Positions 17,131 through 26,524 are shown, counted from the stretch's first letter. The stretch: 64,000 bases of DNA from Rhodospirillales bacterium (GCA_947473305.1 CANJCB010000015.1:33831-97830); one strand, 5' to 3'. Notes: generated from the sequence alone by a model not told the origin. Made by a program: numbers and translations.

Positions 17131-17966
17131 TGCGCATCTGGCACCAGGGGCTGGTCGTCATGGACGATGTGCTCGACTACCGCACCGCCCTCGAAAAGCA
17201 TATCAAGAACGCGGTCCGACCGGGAACCGAGGTCGTGGTCCATGGCCTCATACCCGGTACCTATACCCGGGATTATCCTATCGGGGACCTGCAGCACGGC
17301 TCTTTCTCTTATATCCACCACACTCAGACCCTTGCCGCGGCAGTTGCGGCGCAGCAGCAGGGTTTCGACGCCTATGCCATGGGGTTCCTCTCCAGCGGTC
17401 TGCTCCAGGAAGCCCGCAGCCTCGTCGAGATCCCCGTGGTCTGCTATGGTGAGGCGGCCTGCCACTTCGCCTCCTTCTATGGCCAGCGCTTCGGCATGAT
17501 CCGCTTCGCGCCTGAACTCATCCGCCGGACCGAGGACATCGTCAGGGGCATGGGCTTCGAGAAGAATTTCGCGGGCGTCGCCCCGGCGGGCTTCACCTAT
17601 CAGGACATCTTCGGGAAATTCGAGAACGCGGGCGCCACCATCGACCGCTTCAAAGAGACGGTGCGCCGTTTCGTCAAGGAAACGGGCGCCGACGTCATCA
17701 TACCCGGCGAGATGCCGATGAATGTCTTCCTGGCCAGCAATGGAGTGAACCGGGTGGACGACGTGCCGATCGTCGACGGCATGGCGGTAACGCTTCTCCT
17801 GGCCGAAATGATGGTCGACATGCGAGAGCGGCTCGGCCTTTTCCACAGCCGGCACGGTCAGGCCAATATGGAACCGCCGCAGAAGCGGCTCCGGCAGATC
17901 GTCGAGTTCTACGGCATGGAGAAAATCTGGCAGGCGATGGGCGTTGACCCGTCGGCAATGACCTGA
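17130..17966 (+). CDS. Asp/Glu/hydantoin-racemase-fold protein lacking both catalytic cysteines
   Basis: A 278-residue protein whose order of motifs follows the Asp/Glu/hydantoin racemase superfamily: an N-terminal beta strand with HGLIPGTYTRDY, DAYAMGFLSSGLL at the first cysteine loop, IPVVCYGEAACHFA after it, and TGADVIIPGEMPMN at the second cysteine loop. In characterised racemases these loops hold the two acid/base cysteines. Here they read G85-F86 and E194, so a two-base racemisation is unlikely and a different isomerase, decarboxylase or hydrolase reaction is expected. C105 is not at either classical position. Translationally coupled to the binding protein. Confidence 0.75.
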   Translation: MRIWHQGLVVMDDVLDYRTALEKHIKNAVRPGTEVVVHGLIPGTYTRDYPIGDLQHGSFSYIHHTQTLAAAVAAQQQGFDAYAMGFLSSGLLQEARSLVEIPVVCYGEAACHFASFYGQRFGMIRFAPELIRRTEDIVRGMGFEKNFAGVAPAGFTYQDIFGKFENAGATIDRFKETVRRFVKETGADVIIPGEMPMNVFLASNGVNRVDDVPIVDGMAVTLLLAEMMVDMRERLGLFHSRHGQANMEPPQKRLRQIVEFYGMEKIWQAMGVDPSAMT

Positions 17967-18008
17967 ATACAGTTTACCGGCAATAATTTGTTCAAGGGGA
18001 GGCTGGCC

Positions 18009-19097
18009 ATGGGTTTTGCGAAAGTCATTTCAGCCGACTCCCATGTGATGGAGCCTCGCGACCTCTGGTTCAATGCGCTCGCCAAGCGTTACGGCGAGCA
18101 TGCCCCGCAGCTTCGCAACGAACATCTCGGCAAGCCCGGCACCTTCTTCTATACGGGCGCCCAGGTCATCAAGGTCACGGAATCCGACCGGGACGCGCAG
18201 AAGATCGGCCTCCAGGCGGCTGGCTACGATCCCGCCGTCCGGCTCGACTTCCAGAACCGCGCGGGCGTCCAGGGCGAGGTGCTCTACGCGACCTTGATGC
18301 TGCTCATCATGCGCGGCGAGCAGCGGGCGGTGGTGCGGGCCGCCGCGGCGGTCTTCAACGACTGGCTGGCGGAATTCTGCTCCCACGACAATAAGCGCCT
18401 CTTCGGCGTCGGCATGATCCCCATGGACGATCCCGACTGGGCCGAGGCGGAACTTCACCGCATCGCCAAGAAGGGTCTGCGGGGCGCCATGATCCATCTG
18501 TCCCCGCCCGAGGGCTGCGCGCCCTATCACGATCCGCTCTATGACCGTTTCTGGGCGGCGGCGCAGGATCTCGACCTGCCGATCACGCTTCATATCGTGG
18601 CCGGGCGCTTCCCCGATCCCTTGCATTTCCATACGGCGAAGGAACAGGAAGACGCGCCGCGCGTGCTGCTCTCGATCCTCTTCGAGGTGATGAACGAGCT
18701 TGCCAACGAATTCATCTTCGGCGGCATCCTCGACCGCTTCGAGAAGCTGAAATTGGTCTGCAGCGAGTTCGAGATCTCCTGGATCCCGAACTTCATGTGG
18801 CGCTTGGACCAGATGCAGGACGACTTCGACGGGCGGCTTAATCTGCGCCAGCTCAAGATGAAGGCCAGCGACTATATGAAAACGCGGATCTGGCACGGGA
18901 TCATCGACGATCCCCTGGGCGCCGATGCGATCAAGGCCCTCGGCATCGAGCGGGTGATGTGGGGATCCGACTTCCCCCATGTCCGCTCGATCGGGCTCGA
19001 TGCCCACAGCCGGCTCGCCAAACTATTCGATGGCCTGAATCCCGCCGATCAGGCCAAGCTCATCGAGGGGAACGTTTGCGGCGTCTACAAGATCTGA
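18009..19097 (+). CDS. Amidohydrolase-2 family hydrolase/decarboxylase
   Basis: A 362-residue TIM-barrel enzyme. ISADSHVMEPRDLW carries the N-terminal metal motif, LPITLHIVAGRFPD a barrel histidine and MWGSDFPHVRS the catalytic aspartate. Start ATG at 18009 is set by GGGGAGG six bases upstream. It follows the racemase-like gene and precedes the Liv importer genes on the same strand. It is diverged from the amidohydrolase at 9528 but of the same family, so both may act on similar carboxylated substrates. Confidence 0.83.
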   Translation: MGFAKVISADSHVMEPRDLWFNALAKRYGEHAPQLRNEHLGKPGTFFYTGAQVIKVTESDRDAQKIGLQAAGYDPAVRLDFQNRAGVQGEVLYATLMLLIMRGEQRAVVRAAAAVFNDWLAEFCSHDNKRLFGVGMIPMDDPDWAEAELHRIAKKGLRGAMIHLSPPEGCAPYHDPLYDRFWAAAQDLDLPITLHIVAGRFPDPLHFHTAKEQEDAPRVLLSILFEVMNELANEFIFGGILDRFEKLKLVCSEFEISWIPNFMWRLDQMQDDFDGRLNLRQLKMKASDYMKTRIWHGIIDDPLGADAIKALGIERVMWGSDFPHVRSIGLDAHSRLAKLFDGLNPADQAKLIEGNVCGVYKI

Positions 19098-19110
19098 ACA
19101 GGGGGTTGGG

Positions 19111-20268
19111 ATGAAGCGGAACAACGGATTGCTTTTCGCCGCGGCGCTGGGCCTCGCGGCACTCGTCACTCAAGGAGCTCACGCCCAACAGGCCACGGGG
19201 GAGCCGGTCAAGCTGCCGTTCCCCTATGTCTTCAGCGGCCCGCTCATCGAATTCGGCGAGCGCGTCTGGAACGAAGGCGTCGTGCCCGGCGTCGAGGCCG
19301 TCAACAAGAAGGGCGGGATCAAGGGCCGGCCTTTGGAATTCTACAAAGTCGACGTCCGTTTCCCGGAAACCGCCGACTGGATCACCGAATTCCGCCGGCT
19401 CTGCGCCGACAAGTCGATCCCGGTCATGTTCGGGGTGGGGCCGACGAAGAGCGTGCTGGCGATCTATGAAGAGACCAAGAACTGCGGCATCCCGGTCTTC
19501 GCCCCGAGTTCTACCGGCGCTTGGCCCGAGAAGGACTACGCCGGCTGGTTCTATCGCTATCAGCCCATCGCGGAAGACGTCTGGCCGATCCTCTTCAAGG
19601 AGGCCAAGGAGAAGCATGGCCTCAAGAAGATGGCGATCACCTATACGCTCGACGACGACTACGCCGTCACCAACCTCAAGATCGCCCAGAAGGTGCTGAA
19701 GGATCTCGGCATCGAGATCGTCACCGAGCAGTCGATCCGCGGCAAGGACACCAACCTGCAATCCCAGGTCGCCGCCATCCGCAATGCGCGGGCCGACGGC
19801 ATCCTGCTGCTGCATCAACCGAACGACATGGGGACGATGCTGCTGCAGCTGCGCGAACGCGGCGTCACCACCCCGGTCTATGGCGATGCCAATATCGGCG
19901 GCGTCGATTTCTGGAAGCTCTCCAACGGCGCCGCCAAGGGAGGCATCGGTTATTCGGTCTATACCGCAACCGACCCCCGCCCGATGGTGCAGGACTGGGT
20001 GAAGCTCTGGCGCGAGAAGACCAAGCGGCCGAACGACGGGCCTGACGGTTTCGTCACCGTCTATTTCGACGCGGTGCAGATCCTGGCGCATGTGCTGAAC
20101 GATTCGAAGGCCATGACGCGGGAAGAAATCCGCAACGCCTTCAACCGCGTCAAGGATCTCGACACCATCAGCGGCAAGATCACCTGGACTCAACCGGGCG
20201 AAGTTACGCGGTCGAAGCCGATCCTGATCCAGGTCGGCGACAACGGCCTGCTCAACCCCTGGCCCTGA
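19111..20268 (+). CDS. LivK-like periplasmic binding protein
   Basis: A 385-residue protein with a signal peptide ending at AHAQ and a periplasmic-binding-protein type I fold: PFPYVFSGPLIEFGERVWNE, VPGVEAVNKKGGIKGRPLEF, PVFAPSSTGAWPEKDYAGWF. These are hallmarks of branched-chain amino acid-type (HAAT) importers, many of which bind aromatic or amide compounds rather than leucine. It heads livG, livF, livH and livM in an unbroken run. Ligand cannot be read from sequence. Confidence 0.9.
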   Translation: MKRNNGLLFAAALGLAALVTQGAHAQQATGEPVKLPFPYVFSGPLIEFGERVWNEGVVPGVEAVNKKGGIKGRPLEFYKVDVRFPETADWITEFRRLCADKSIPVMFGVGPTKSVLAIYEETKNCGIPVFAPSSTGAWPEKDYAGWFYRYQPIAEDVWPILFKEAKEKHGLKKMAITYTLDDDYAVTNLKIAQKVLKDLGIEIVTEQSIRGKDTNLQSQVAAIRNARADGILLLHQPNDMGTMLLQLRERGVTTPVYGDANIGGVDFWKLSNGAAKGGIGYSVYTATDPRPMVQDWVKLWREKTKRPNDGPDGFVTVYFDAVQILAHVLNDSKAMTREEIRNAFNRVKDLDTISGKITWTQPGEVTRSKPILIQVGDNGLLNPWP

Positions 20269-20290
20269 TCGACCGACCCTGACAGCCACA

Positions 20291-21094
20291 ATGGTAAGCC
20301 CGCCGCCTGAGCCAAGCGGCCAGGCGGCGGGGGACTTCCTTGCCGTCGATCGGATTTCTGTCCGCTTCGGGGGACTGAAGGCGCTCGACGAGGTGAGCTT
20401 CGGCCTCATCCAGGGCGAAGTCCTATGCCTTATCGGTCCGAACGGGTCGGGCAAGACCACGCTCTTCAACGTCATATCGGGCCTGCTGCGGCCGACCTCT
20501 GGCGCTGTCCGCTTCAAGGGCGACGAGATCCAGGGTTTGAAGTCCCATCGGGTCGCCGCCTCGGGCATCGGCCGCACCTTTCAGAACGCGCGGCTTTTCC
20601 CCGGCCTGACGATCTTCGAGAACCTGGTGCTGCCCCAGTTCGTCCGCAGTCCAACCGGTTTTTTCGATGCCCTGCTGACGACGCCGCGCCAAAGGGCGGA
20701 GAGCAAGGTCGTCAAGGAACGCGCCGAGCAGCTTCTCGGTGAGCTCGGCGGGGGGCGGCTTTACGCGCGGCGCTTCGACTACCCGACAAGTTGTTCCCTG
20801 GGTGAACAGCGGATGATCGAACTCATGCGAGTGCTGGCGCTCGATCCGGAACTGGTGCTGATGGACGAACCCACCCAAGGGCTCAACCCCACTTGGATCG
20901 TCGAGATGCTGGACCTCGTCGAGGATGTCCGAAAGCGAGGCAAGACCATCCTTTTCGTCGAGCACAAGATGTCGGTGGTGATGAAGATCTCGGACCGGAT
21001 CGTCGTGCTCAATAACGGACGCAAGATCTGCGAGGGACCGCCGGATTTCGTCCGCAACGATCCCCAAGTGCTTCATGCCTATCTCGGTCAGTGA
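20291..21094 (+). CDS. livG: Branched-chain amino acid-type ABC importer ATPase LivG
   Basis: A 267-residue ATPase: Walker A GPNGSGKTTLFNVISGLL, HRVAASGIGRTFQNARLFPG, signature CSLGEQRMIELMRVLAL and Walker B LVLMDEPTQGLNP, followed by ILFVEHKMSVVMKISDRIVV. The signature Leu-Ser-Tyr-Gly of typical LivG is altered to Cys-Ser-Leu-Gly, but the core is intact. It pairs with LivF on the two permease subunits. Confidence 0.9.
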   Translation: MVSPPPEPSGQAAGDFLAVDRISVRFGGLKALDEVSFGLIQGEVLCLIGPNGSGKTTLFNVISGLLRPTSGAVRFKGDEIQGLKSHRVAASGIGRTFQNARLFPGLTIFENLVLPQFVRSPTGFFDALLTTPRQRAESKVVKERAEQLLGELGGGRLYARRFDYPTSCSLGEQRMIELMRVLALDPELVLMDEPTQGLNPTWIVEMLDLVEDVRKRGKTILFVEHKMSVVMKISDRIVVLNNGRKICEGPPDFVRNDPQVLHAYLGQ

Positions 21095-21095
21095 C

Positions 21096-21827
21096 ATGCA
21101 ACCCATCCTGACCGTGGACCGGATCGAGGTCCGTTATGGCAAGGTCGTCGCGGCCACCGACATCTCACTTGTGATCGGCAAAGGCGAGATCGTGACCCTG
21201 CTCGGCCCCAATGGCGCCGGCAAGACCAGCGTGCTGAAAGCGATCGCCGGCCTCGTGGCGCCGGCCGACGGCCGCATCGCCTTCGACGATGGCAAGACCG
21301 TCCATGAACTCGCCGGCAAGCCCGGCCATGTCCTGGCGAAGCTCGGCATCGCCCATGTCCCCGCACAAAACATCGTTCTTCCGCGCATGACGGTCGAGGA
21401 GAACCTCGAAGTCGGCGGCCGTTTTCTGATGAGCGATCGGGCAGCGCTTCAGCGATCGGTCCGGAGCCTGATGGATCGTTTTCCGATCCTCGCGGAGCGA
21501 CGCACTCAATATGCCGGCCTGTTGAGCGGTGGCGAACAGCGACAACTCGCCATCGCTAGGGCATTGGTCGCAAAGCCGCGCCTCATGCTGCTGGACGAAC
21601 CTTCCATCGGCCTTGCGCCCAAGACCCTGGGCGAAATCTTCGGCCTCTTGAAGCGCATCAATCGCGAGGACGGCATCGAGATGCTGCTGGTGGAGCAGAA
21701 CGTCGTGAAGGCGCTGGAACTCGCCAACCGGGCCTATGTCATGCGGGTGGGCGCCATGGATTTCAGCGGCCCCTGCGAGGATCTCGCCCGCGACGAGCGG
21801 CTCGCCAACGCCTATCTGGGGAGTTAG
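21096..21827 (+). CDS. livF: Branched-chain amino acid-type ABC importer ATPase LivF
   Basis: A 243-residue ATPase: Walker A GPNGAGKTSVLKAI, signature LLSGGEQRQLAIARALV and Walker B LMLLDEPSIGLAPK, with MLLVEQNVVKALELANRAYV. The ATG at 21096, one base after the livG stop, is chosen over 21075, which would overlap livG by 20 bases. Confidence 0.9.
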   Translation: MQPILTVDRIEVRYGKVVAATDISLVIGKGEIVTLLGPNGAGKTSVLKAIAGLVAPADGRIAFDDGKTVHELAGKPGHVLAKLGIAHVPAQNIVLPRMTVEENLEVGGRFLMSDRAALQRSVRSLMDRFPILAERRTQYAGLLSGGEQRQLAIARALVAKPRLMLLDEPSIGLAPKTLGEIFGLLKRINREDGIEMLLVEQNVVKALELANRAYVMRVGAMDFSGPCEDLARDERLANAYLGS

Positions 21828-21832
21828 GGGCG

Positions 21833-22720
21833 ATGGCCGAATATCTCTTCGAGCAATTCCTGATCGGCATCAGCACCGGCGCGATCTATGCCATCGTCGC
21901 CATCGGCTACAATCTCGTCTTCGGCGTCATGAACGTGCTGAACCTCTCCCATGGCGCGGTCATGATGGTGGGGTCTTTCGGCGTGTTGCTGCTCTTCTAT
22001 CTCGGCATCGACAATTTCTGGCTGGCGGTGGCCTTCGGCATCGCCCTCGCGCTGGTAACCGGCCTCCTGGTGGAGCGGATCGCAGTCAGACCCCTCAAGG
22101 GCAATTGGTGGAACATCAAGGTCGCGACCCTCGGCGCCGCGATGTTCCTGGAAAACTTCGTGACGCGCCTGACCGATGGGCGTCCGATGCCCTATCCGCG
22201 CCCCTTCAAGCCGGTCTATTACACGATCGTCGGCGATTTCGAGGTGTCCAACGTCCAGCTCTTCCTGATCGCCTGTTCGCTGGGGCTCATGGTCGCGATG
22301 ATGCTCTTCCTGCGTCACACGACGCCCGGCAAGGCGATCCGGGTCGTGGCGCAGAACCCGGACCTCGCCCAATGCGTGGGCGTCAATGTCCAGCAGACCA
22401 TGGTGCTGGGTTTCGCCCTGAGCGCGGCACTCGCCGGCTGCGCGGGCATCCTCAATGCCGTGACTTTCGGATCGACCTATCCCTTTGTCGGGCAGTTCCT
22501 GGGGTTGAAGGGCCTCGTCATCCTGATCGTCGCCGGCATCGGCAATGTACGCGGCTGCCTGATCGTGGCGCTGGTGCTGGGCGTATTGGAAAGCTTCTCC
22601 GTGGTGGCCGGCGGGTCGCAGTACCGGGATCTTGTCGCCTATAGCGCGCTGGTGTTGACGCTTCTCGTCAGGCCCCACGGCCTCTTCGGCGAAGAAGGCC
22701 GAACCGGGCGGGAGATCTGA
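21833..22720 (+). CDS. livH: Branched-chain amino acid-type ABC importer permease LivH
   Basis: A 295-residue permease with about eight hydrophobic spans. IAIGYNLVFGVMNVLNLSHG is the LivH signature and HTTPGKAIRVVAQNPDLAQC the coupling loop. It starts five bases after livF and ends one base before the livM GTG. Confidence 0.9.
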   Translation: MAEYLFEQFLIGISTGAIYAIVAIGYNLVFGVMNVLNLSHGAVMMVGSFGVLLLFYLGIDNFWLAVAFGIALALVTGLLVERIAVRPLKGNWWNIKVATLGAAMFLENFVTRLTDGRPMPYPRPFKPVYYTIVGDFEVSNVQLFLIACSLGLMVAMMLFLRHTTPGKAIRVVAQNPDLAQCVGVNVQQTMVLGFALSAALAGCAGILNAVTFGSTYPFVGQFLGLKGLVILIVAGIGNVRGCLIVALVLGVLESFSVVAGGSQYRDLVAYSALVLTLLVRPHGLFGEEGRTGREI

Positions 22721-22721
22721 C

Positions 22722-23585
22722 GTGGATTGGCTGATGCAAGGGCTCACGGCGCATTTCGGCGGCATCACCTGGGCCTTCGTCCTCGACCTCTTCACCGATT
22801 ACGGGCTTTTCCTGGTGTCGGCACTCGGCCTCTATGTGCTGATGTCGGCGGGCCAAGTCTCGCTCGGTCATGCGGGAATGGTCGGGATTGCCTCCTATTC
22901 GGCGGCCGTCCTAGCGGTGAAGTTCCATGTCCCCTTCTGGCTCAGCCTGCCGCTCACCGGCTGCATCGGCATGGTCGCGGGCATGGTCTATTGCTATTTG
23001 CTCGGCTGGCGGTTGAGCGGTTTCTATCTTGCCATCGGCACCTTCGCGTTCGGCGAGATGATGATCAACATCTGGCTCACCAGCGATTATCTCGGTGGCG
23101 CCATCGGTTTCAGCGGCATTCCCCTCCTCGCCCGCTGGCCGGTGCTGCTGATCGTATTGCCGCCGATCTTCTATGCGCTCTGGCGGATCGAGCATTCGCG
23201 GATCGGCCTCGCCTTCCGGGCGATCCGGGATAACGAAACCGTCGCCGGCAGCATGGGGATCAATGTCGCCCGCACCAAGCTCATGGCCTGGATGATCGGC
23301 GGCTTCATCACCGGGCTTGGCGGCTGCCTCCATGCCCATCGCGTGACCGTCATCACCCCGACGGAATTCGGCATCTATACGTCGGTGACCATGCTCTTAG
23401 CGATCTTGATGGGCGGCTTGCGCACTTTCTGGGGCACGGTGCTGGGCGCGGCAGTCATCTATTTTGGCCCTTGGCTTACGACCACCAGCGAGCCTCGCGA
23501 CCGGCTCATGTTCTATGCGGCGCTGATCGTCATCCTGATGATCCTCCGCCCGCAAGGATTGCTCGCCTCTCGCGCGGCACGCTAG
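22722..23585 (+). CDS. livM: Branched-chain amino acid-type ABC importer permease LivM
   Basis: A 287-residue permease starting at GTG. VLMSAGQVSLGHAGMVGIAS is the LivM signature and SRIGLAFRAIRDNETVAGSM the coupling loop. It is the last gene of the Liv unit; an 85-base gap separates it from the hydrolase gene that heads the next operon. Confidence 0.9.
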   Translation: MDWLMQGLTAHFGGITWAFVLDLFTDYGLFLVSALGLYVLMSAGQVSLGHAGMVGIASYSAAVLAVKFHVPFWLSLPLTGCIGMVAGMVYCYLLGWRLSGFYLAIGTFAFGEMMINIWLTSDYLGGAIGFSGIPLLARWPVLLIVLPPIFYALWRIEHSRIGLAFRAIRDNETVAGSMGINVARTKLMAWMIGGFITGLGGCLHAHRVTVITPTEFGIYTSVTMLLAILMGGLRTFWGTVLGAAVIYFGPWLTTTSEPRDRLMFYAALIVILMILRPQGLLASRAAR

Positions 23586-23670
23586 GCAGCCAGTTTGACT
23601 CTTGACAGGGATCGTTACTATGGGGTCACATTTCGAGCAGCTGAGCGACGGCGGCATATAGGAAAGTTCG

Positions 23671-24501
23671 ATGAGGTTTTCCGTCGAAGAAATCATGGGC
23701 GCCCGGACCCGTTATCTCATTGGAGGTGAGGGTTCGCCTCTCATACTGGTTCATGGCGTCGGGATGTCGGCGGATTCCTGGCTGCTGTCGCTTCCCGCTT
23801 TGGCCAAGGAATACCGGGTCGCGGCCCCCGATCTTCTCGACAACGGCTTCACAGAATCGGGCCCCTATAACGGGGGCCCGCCGCAGCCCTACATCGTCGA
23901 TCATCTGATCGCCCTGGCCGACCATCTGAAATTCGACCGTTTCACCCTGGTCGGCAGTTCGCTCGGTGCGATGATCACGCTCCTGACCTATTTTAAGATC
24001 CCCGACCGGATCGACAAGATCGTTCTGGTTGGACCAGGTTCCACCATCTGCCCGCCGCCGGGCTCCAACGATCCGCCGGCACTCCAGGGTTCCTACGAGA
24101 ACGGCAAAAAGGCCATCGAGGACCCAACCTACGAGTCCTGCAAGGCGCGGCTCGGCCGGGTCTTCCACGACGCCGCCCGCGTGCCGGACGTGGTGGTCGC
24201 CATGCAGATGCTGCTTTATGCGATGCCCGGCGCGATGGAGCAATTCGAGCGTCGGATGGCCGGCTTGCGCAGCCCGGAAGCCCGCCAATACGAGGTCTTC
24301 AGCCGTCTCGGCGAAATCAAGGTTCCGACCCTCGTGCTCACCGGGCGCGAGGATATCCGAGGCAAATTTTCCGCCATCGCCGAATCGGCAAAACGGCTGC
24401 CGAACGGCAAGCTTCTACCCTATGATCGCTGCGGGCATTGGCCCCATATGGAACACCCGGCGAATTTCAGCCGCGACGTGTTGCACTTTCTGAAGAGCTG
24501 A
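23671..24501 (+). CDS. Alpha/beta-fold hydrolase (MhpC-like C-C or ester hydrolase)
   Basis: A 276-residue serine hydrolase. LILVHGVGMSADSW is the oxyanion loop, S97 in VGSSLGA the nucleophile, TGREDI the acid region and CGHWPHMEHP the catalytic histidine. The family includes meta-cleavage product hydrolases. It stands immediately before a two-domain VOC enzyme, the same pairing seen in classical meta-cleavage operons (BphC-BphD), so a ring-cleavage-product hydrolase is a reasonable guess. First of ten closely spaced genes. Confidence 0.87.
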   Translation: MRFSVEEIMGARTRYLIGGEGSPLILVHGVGMSADSWLLSLPALAKEYRVAAPDLLDNGFTESGPYNGGPPQPYIVDHLIALADHLKFDRFTLVGSSLGAMITLLTYFKIPDRIDKIVLVGPGSTICPPPGSNDPPALQGSYENGKKAIEDPTYESCKARLGRVFHDAARVPDVVVAMQMLLYAMPGAMEQFERRMAGLRSPEARQYEVFSRLGEIKVPTLVLTGREDIRGKFSAIAESAKRLPNGKLLPYDRCGHWPHMEHPANFSRDVLHFLKS

Positions 24502-24511
24502 GAGGATCCCG

Positions 24512-25489
24512 ATGAGCCAGGCCGAAACCCTCGAACGCGCGGCTCAGACCGCGCTCTTCCATCCGCGCCGCCTCGGGCACGCCAACCTCTATGTGAGCGA
24601 CTATGAGAAGGCCTTCGACTTCTATCATTCGGTGGTCGGCTTCGAGGAGGTCTATCGCCAGCCCGACAAGAAGGCGAGCTTCATCAGCAACGGCAACACC
24701 TATCACGACTATGGGTTGATGGACGTTCACGGCGACTATCTCGCCAAGGAACCCAAACCCGGCCTCAACCATCTCGCCTTCGAGCTCGAGAACGAGGTGG
24801 CACTGGTCGAAGGCTATCGCGCAGCGCTCAAGGCGGGCGTGGTCTTCACCTCGACCCAGAACCACGATGTGGCCCATTCGGCCTATGCCAAGGATCCGGA
24901 CGGCAATGTGGTCGAATTCTATGCGGATGTCTTCGCCGACTGGCGCACCGCCCGCAGCGGCGTCATTTCCGGCAAGAAGCCGAAATACGTTCCCGGTGAG
25001 ACCGACGCGCCCAAGGCCGAGAGCTTCTATCCCGTCAATCCACCGATCCGGAAGGTGGATGCCTCGGTCTTCCGGGGCCGCACCGTCAGCCACGCCGGTC
25101 TCGTCGCGCGGAACTACGAGGAAATGGTCGATTTCTACACCGGCGTCGCCGGCCTGACGCCGGTTGCCGGAGGGCGCTCCGGTTCCTTCACCCTGCTGCG
25201 CGGCAGCTTCGGAACAGGCGATCTCAGCCTTTTCCGCCAAGGGCCGGGCCTCGAAGCCGGCCTTCATCACGTGGGCATGGACGCCTGGAGCGAGACTGAC
25301 CTCGACCGCGCGGTGGCCATGTTGCCGGAGAAGGGCCTGACGCTGGTGCGCGACGTCAGCCATCCTGCCCGCCGCGCCGTCACGATCAAGGATCCGGACG
25401 GCATCGGCCTGCAATTCTACGTCAACCGGCGCTGGGAGCCTTCTGTCATTGCGACGGTCGATGCCGCAACCGCCCCTTACCTCCTCTAG
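24512..25489 (+). CDS. Two-domain VOC-superfamily enzyme, extradiol-dioxygenase-like
   Basis: A 325-residue protein with two VOC modules. The N-terminal module has a complete metal triad: H23 (LGHANLYVSD), H87 (LNHLAFEL) and E135 (GNVVEFYAD). The C-terminal module has H194 (SHAGLVAR) and H252/H253 (LHHVGMDAW), but Q301 (GLQFYVNR) where the third ligand should be Glu. In type I extradiol dioxygenases the iron normally sits in the C-terminal module, so this enzyme either uses its N-terminal site or tolerates Gln. It may cleave a catechol-like ring, or do other VOC chemistry. Confidence 0.82.
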   Translation: MSQAETLERAAQTALFHPRRLGHANLYVSDYEKAFDFYHSVVGFEEVYRQPDKKASFISNGNTYHDYGLMDVHGDYLAKEPKPGLNHLAFELENEVALVEGYRAALKAGVVFTSTQNHDVAHSAYAKDPDGNVVEFYADVFADWRTARSGVISGKKPKYVPGETDAPKAESFYPVNPPIRKVDASVFRGRTVSHAGLVARNYEEMVDFYTGVAGLTPVAGGRSGSFTLLRGSFGTGDLSLFRQGPGLEAGLHHVGMDAWSETDLDRAVAMLPEKGLTLVRDVSHPARRAVTIKDPDGIGLQFYVNRRWEPSVIATVDAATAPYLL

Positions 25490-25501
25490 GAGACCGCAAC
25501 C

Positions 25502-26524
25502 GTGAGGCTTTTCGGCGTCGCCCTTTCCGCTGTCCTGCTCGCAGCGAGCACCGTCGCCTGGGCCCAACCCAAGACGGCGGACGGTCTGCGTATCGTGAAA
25601 TTCGGCACCGTGGGCGGGACGACCGACGCCGGTCTCGTCATCGCCGACGAGATGGGCTTCTTCAAGGATTTGGGCATCAAGCTGGAATTGAACCGGATCG
25701 GCTCCGGCCCAGCCCTTCTGGCAGCCGTCGTGACCGAGCAGATCGATGGCGGCGGCGTCTCGCTCACCCCCGGCCTCTTCGCCGCGGCGCAACAGGGCGT
25801 GAAGCTCAAGCTCGTGGGCGACAAGCAGAGCTACAGCCCCGGCTTTTCCTCGTCCTGGGTCGTTGCCCGACCGGAATATGTGAAGGCGACAGTCAAGGAG
25901 AGCTTCGTCGCCCTCAAGGGCAAGAAGATGGCGATCAATTCCAAGGGCACTATCGCCTATATGGCGCTGCTCGACGCCTTCAAGTTCTATGGCCTCGAGC
26001 CCAAGGACATCAATGTGGTGGAACTGGGCCATCGCGACATGATGCCGGGCCTCGCCAGCGGCGCCGTCGAAAGCGCCTATATGCTGGAACCCTTCATCAC
26101 CCAGAGCGTGAAAGCCAACATCGGCAAGGAGGTTTCCGACCTGATGGATGTGCGCTCCCCCGGCTCGACCGCCGTGCCGATCGTCTATGGCGAGAAATTC
26201 GCTGCCGACACCAAGTCCGCCAACGCCTTCATGCTGGCCTATATGAAAGGCGTTCGCGCCTATAACGACGCCTATCGCAAGGACATCGACAAGGAGAAGG
26301 TTGTCGGCATGATCGCCCGCTATACGAAGCTCGATCCGGCGCTGATCCGCGACAGCCATCCAACCGCGCTCGAGCCCAACCAATATGTGAACCAGCCCTA
26401 TATCGAGGAGGTCGAGAGGTTCTTCATGTCGCTGGGCTCGCTCCGGGCGATCACGCCGGCCAAGGAGATCGTCGATCCGTCTTTCGCGAATGAGGCGGTC
26501 AAGATCCTCGGCGAATATAAGTAG
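25502..26524 (+). CDS. NMT1/SsuA-like periplasmic binding protein (third system)
   Basis: A 340-residue protein starting at GTG (MRLFGVALSAVLLAAS), with a signal peptide ending at AWAQ. IVKFGTVGGTTDAGLVIADE and MGFFKDLGIKLELNRIGSGP match the family. Its ATPase and permease are encoded three kilobases downstream (29201-30858) in the same operon, with the oxygenase-like genes in between, which ties the import function to that enzymology. Confidence 0.87.
   Translation: MRLFGVALSAVLLAASTVAWAQPKTADGLRIVKFGTVGGTTDAGLVIADEMGFFKDLGIKLELNRIGSGPALLAAVVTEQIDGGGVSLTPGLFAAAQQGVKLKLVGDKQSYSPGFSSSWVVARPEYVKATVKESFVALKGKKMAINSKGTIAYMALLDAFKFYGLEPKDINVVELGHRDMMPGLASGAVESAYMLEPFITQSVKANIGKEVSDLMDVRSPGSTAVPIVYGEKFAADTKSANAFMLAYMKGVRAYNDAYRKDIDKEKVVGMIARYTKLDPALIRDSHPTALEPNQYVNQPYIEEVERFFMSLGSLRAITPAKEIVDPSFANEAVKILGEYK

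Noticed and set aside
24467..26383. A 638-codon minus-strand open frame
   Set aside because: It is antisense to three well-conserved genes (hydrolase end, VOC enzyme, binding protein) and shows no family motifs; the length is an effect of high GC content. The same holds for 19060-20577, 45707-47221 and 47635-49161 on the minus strand.
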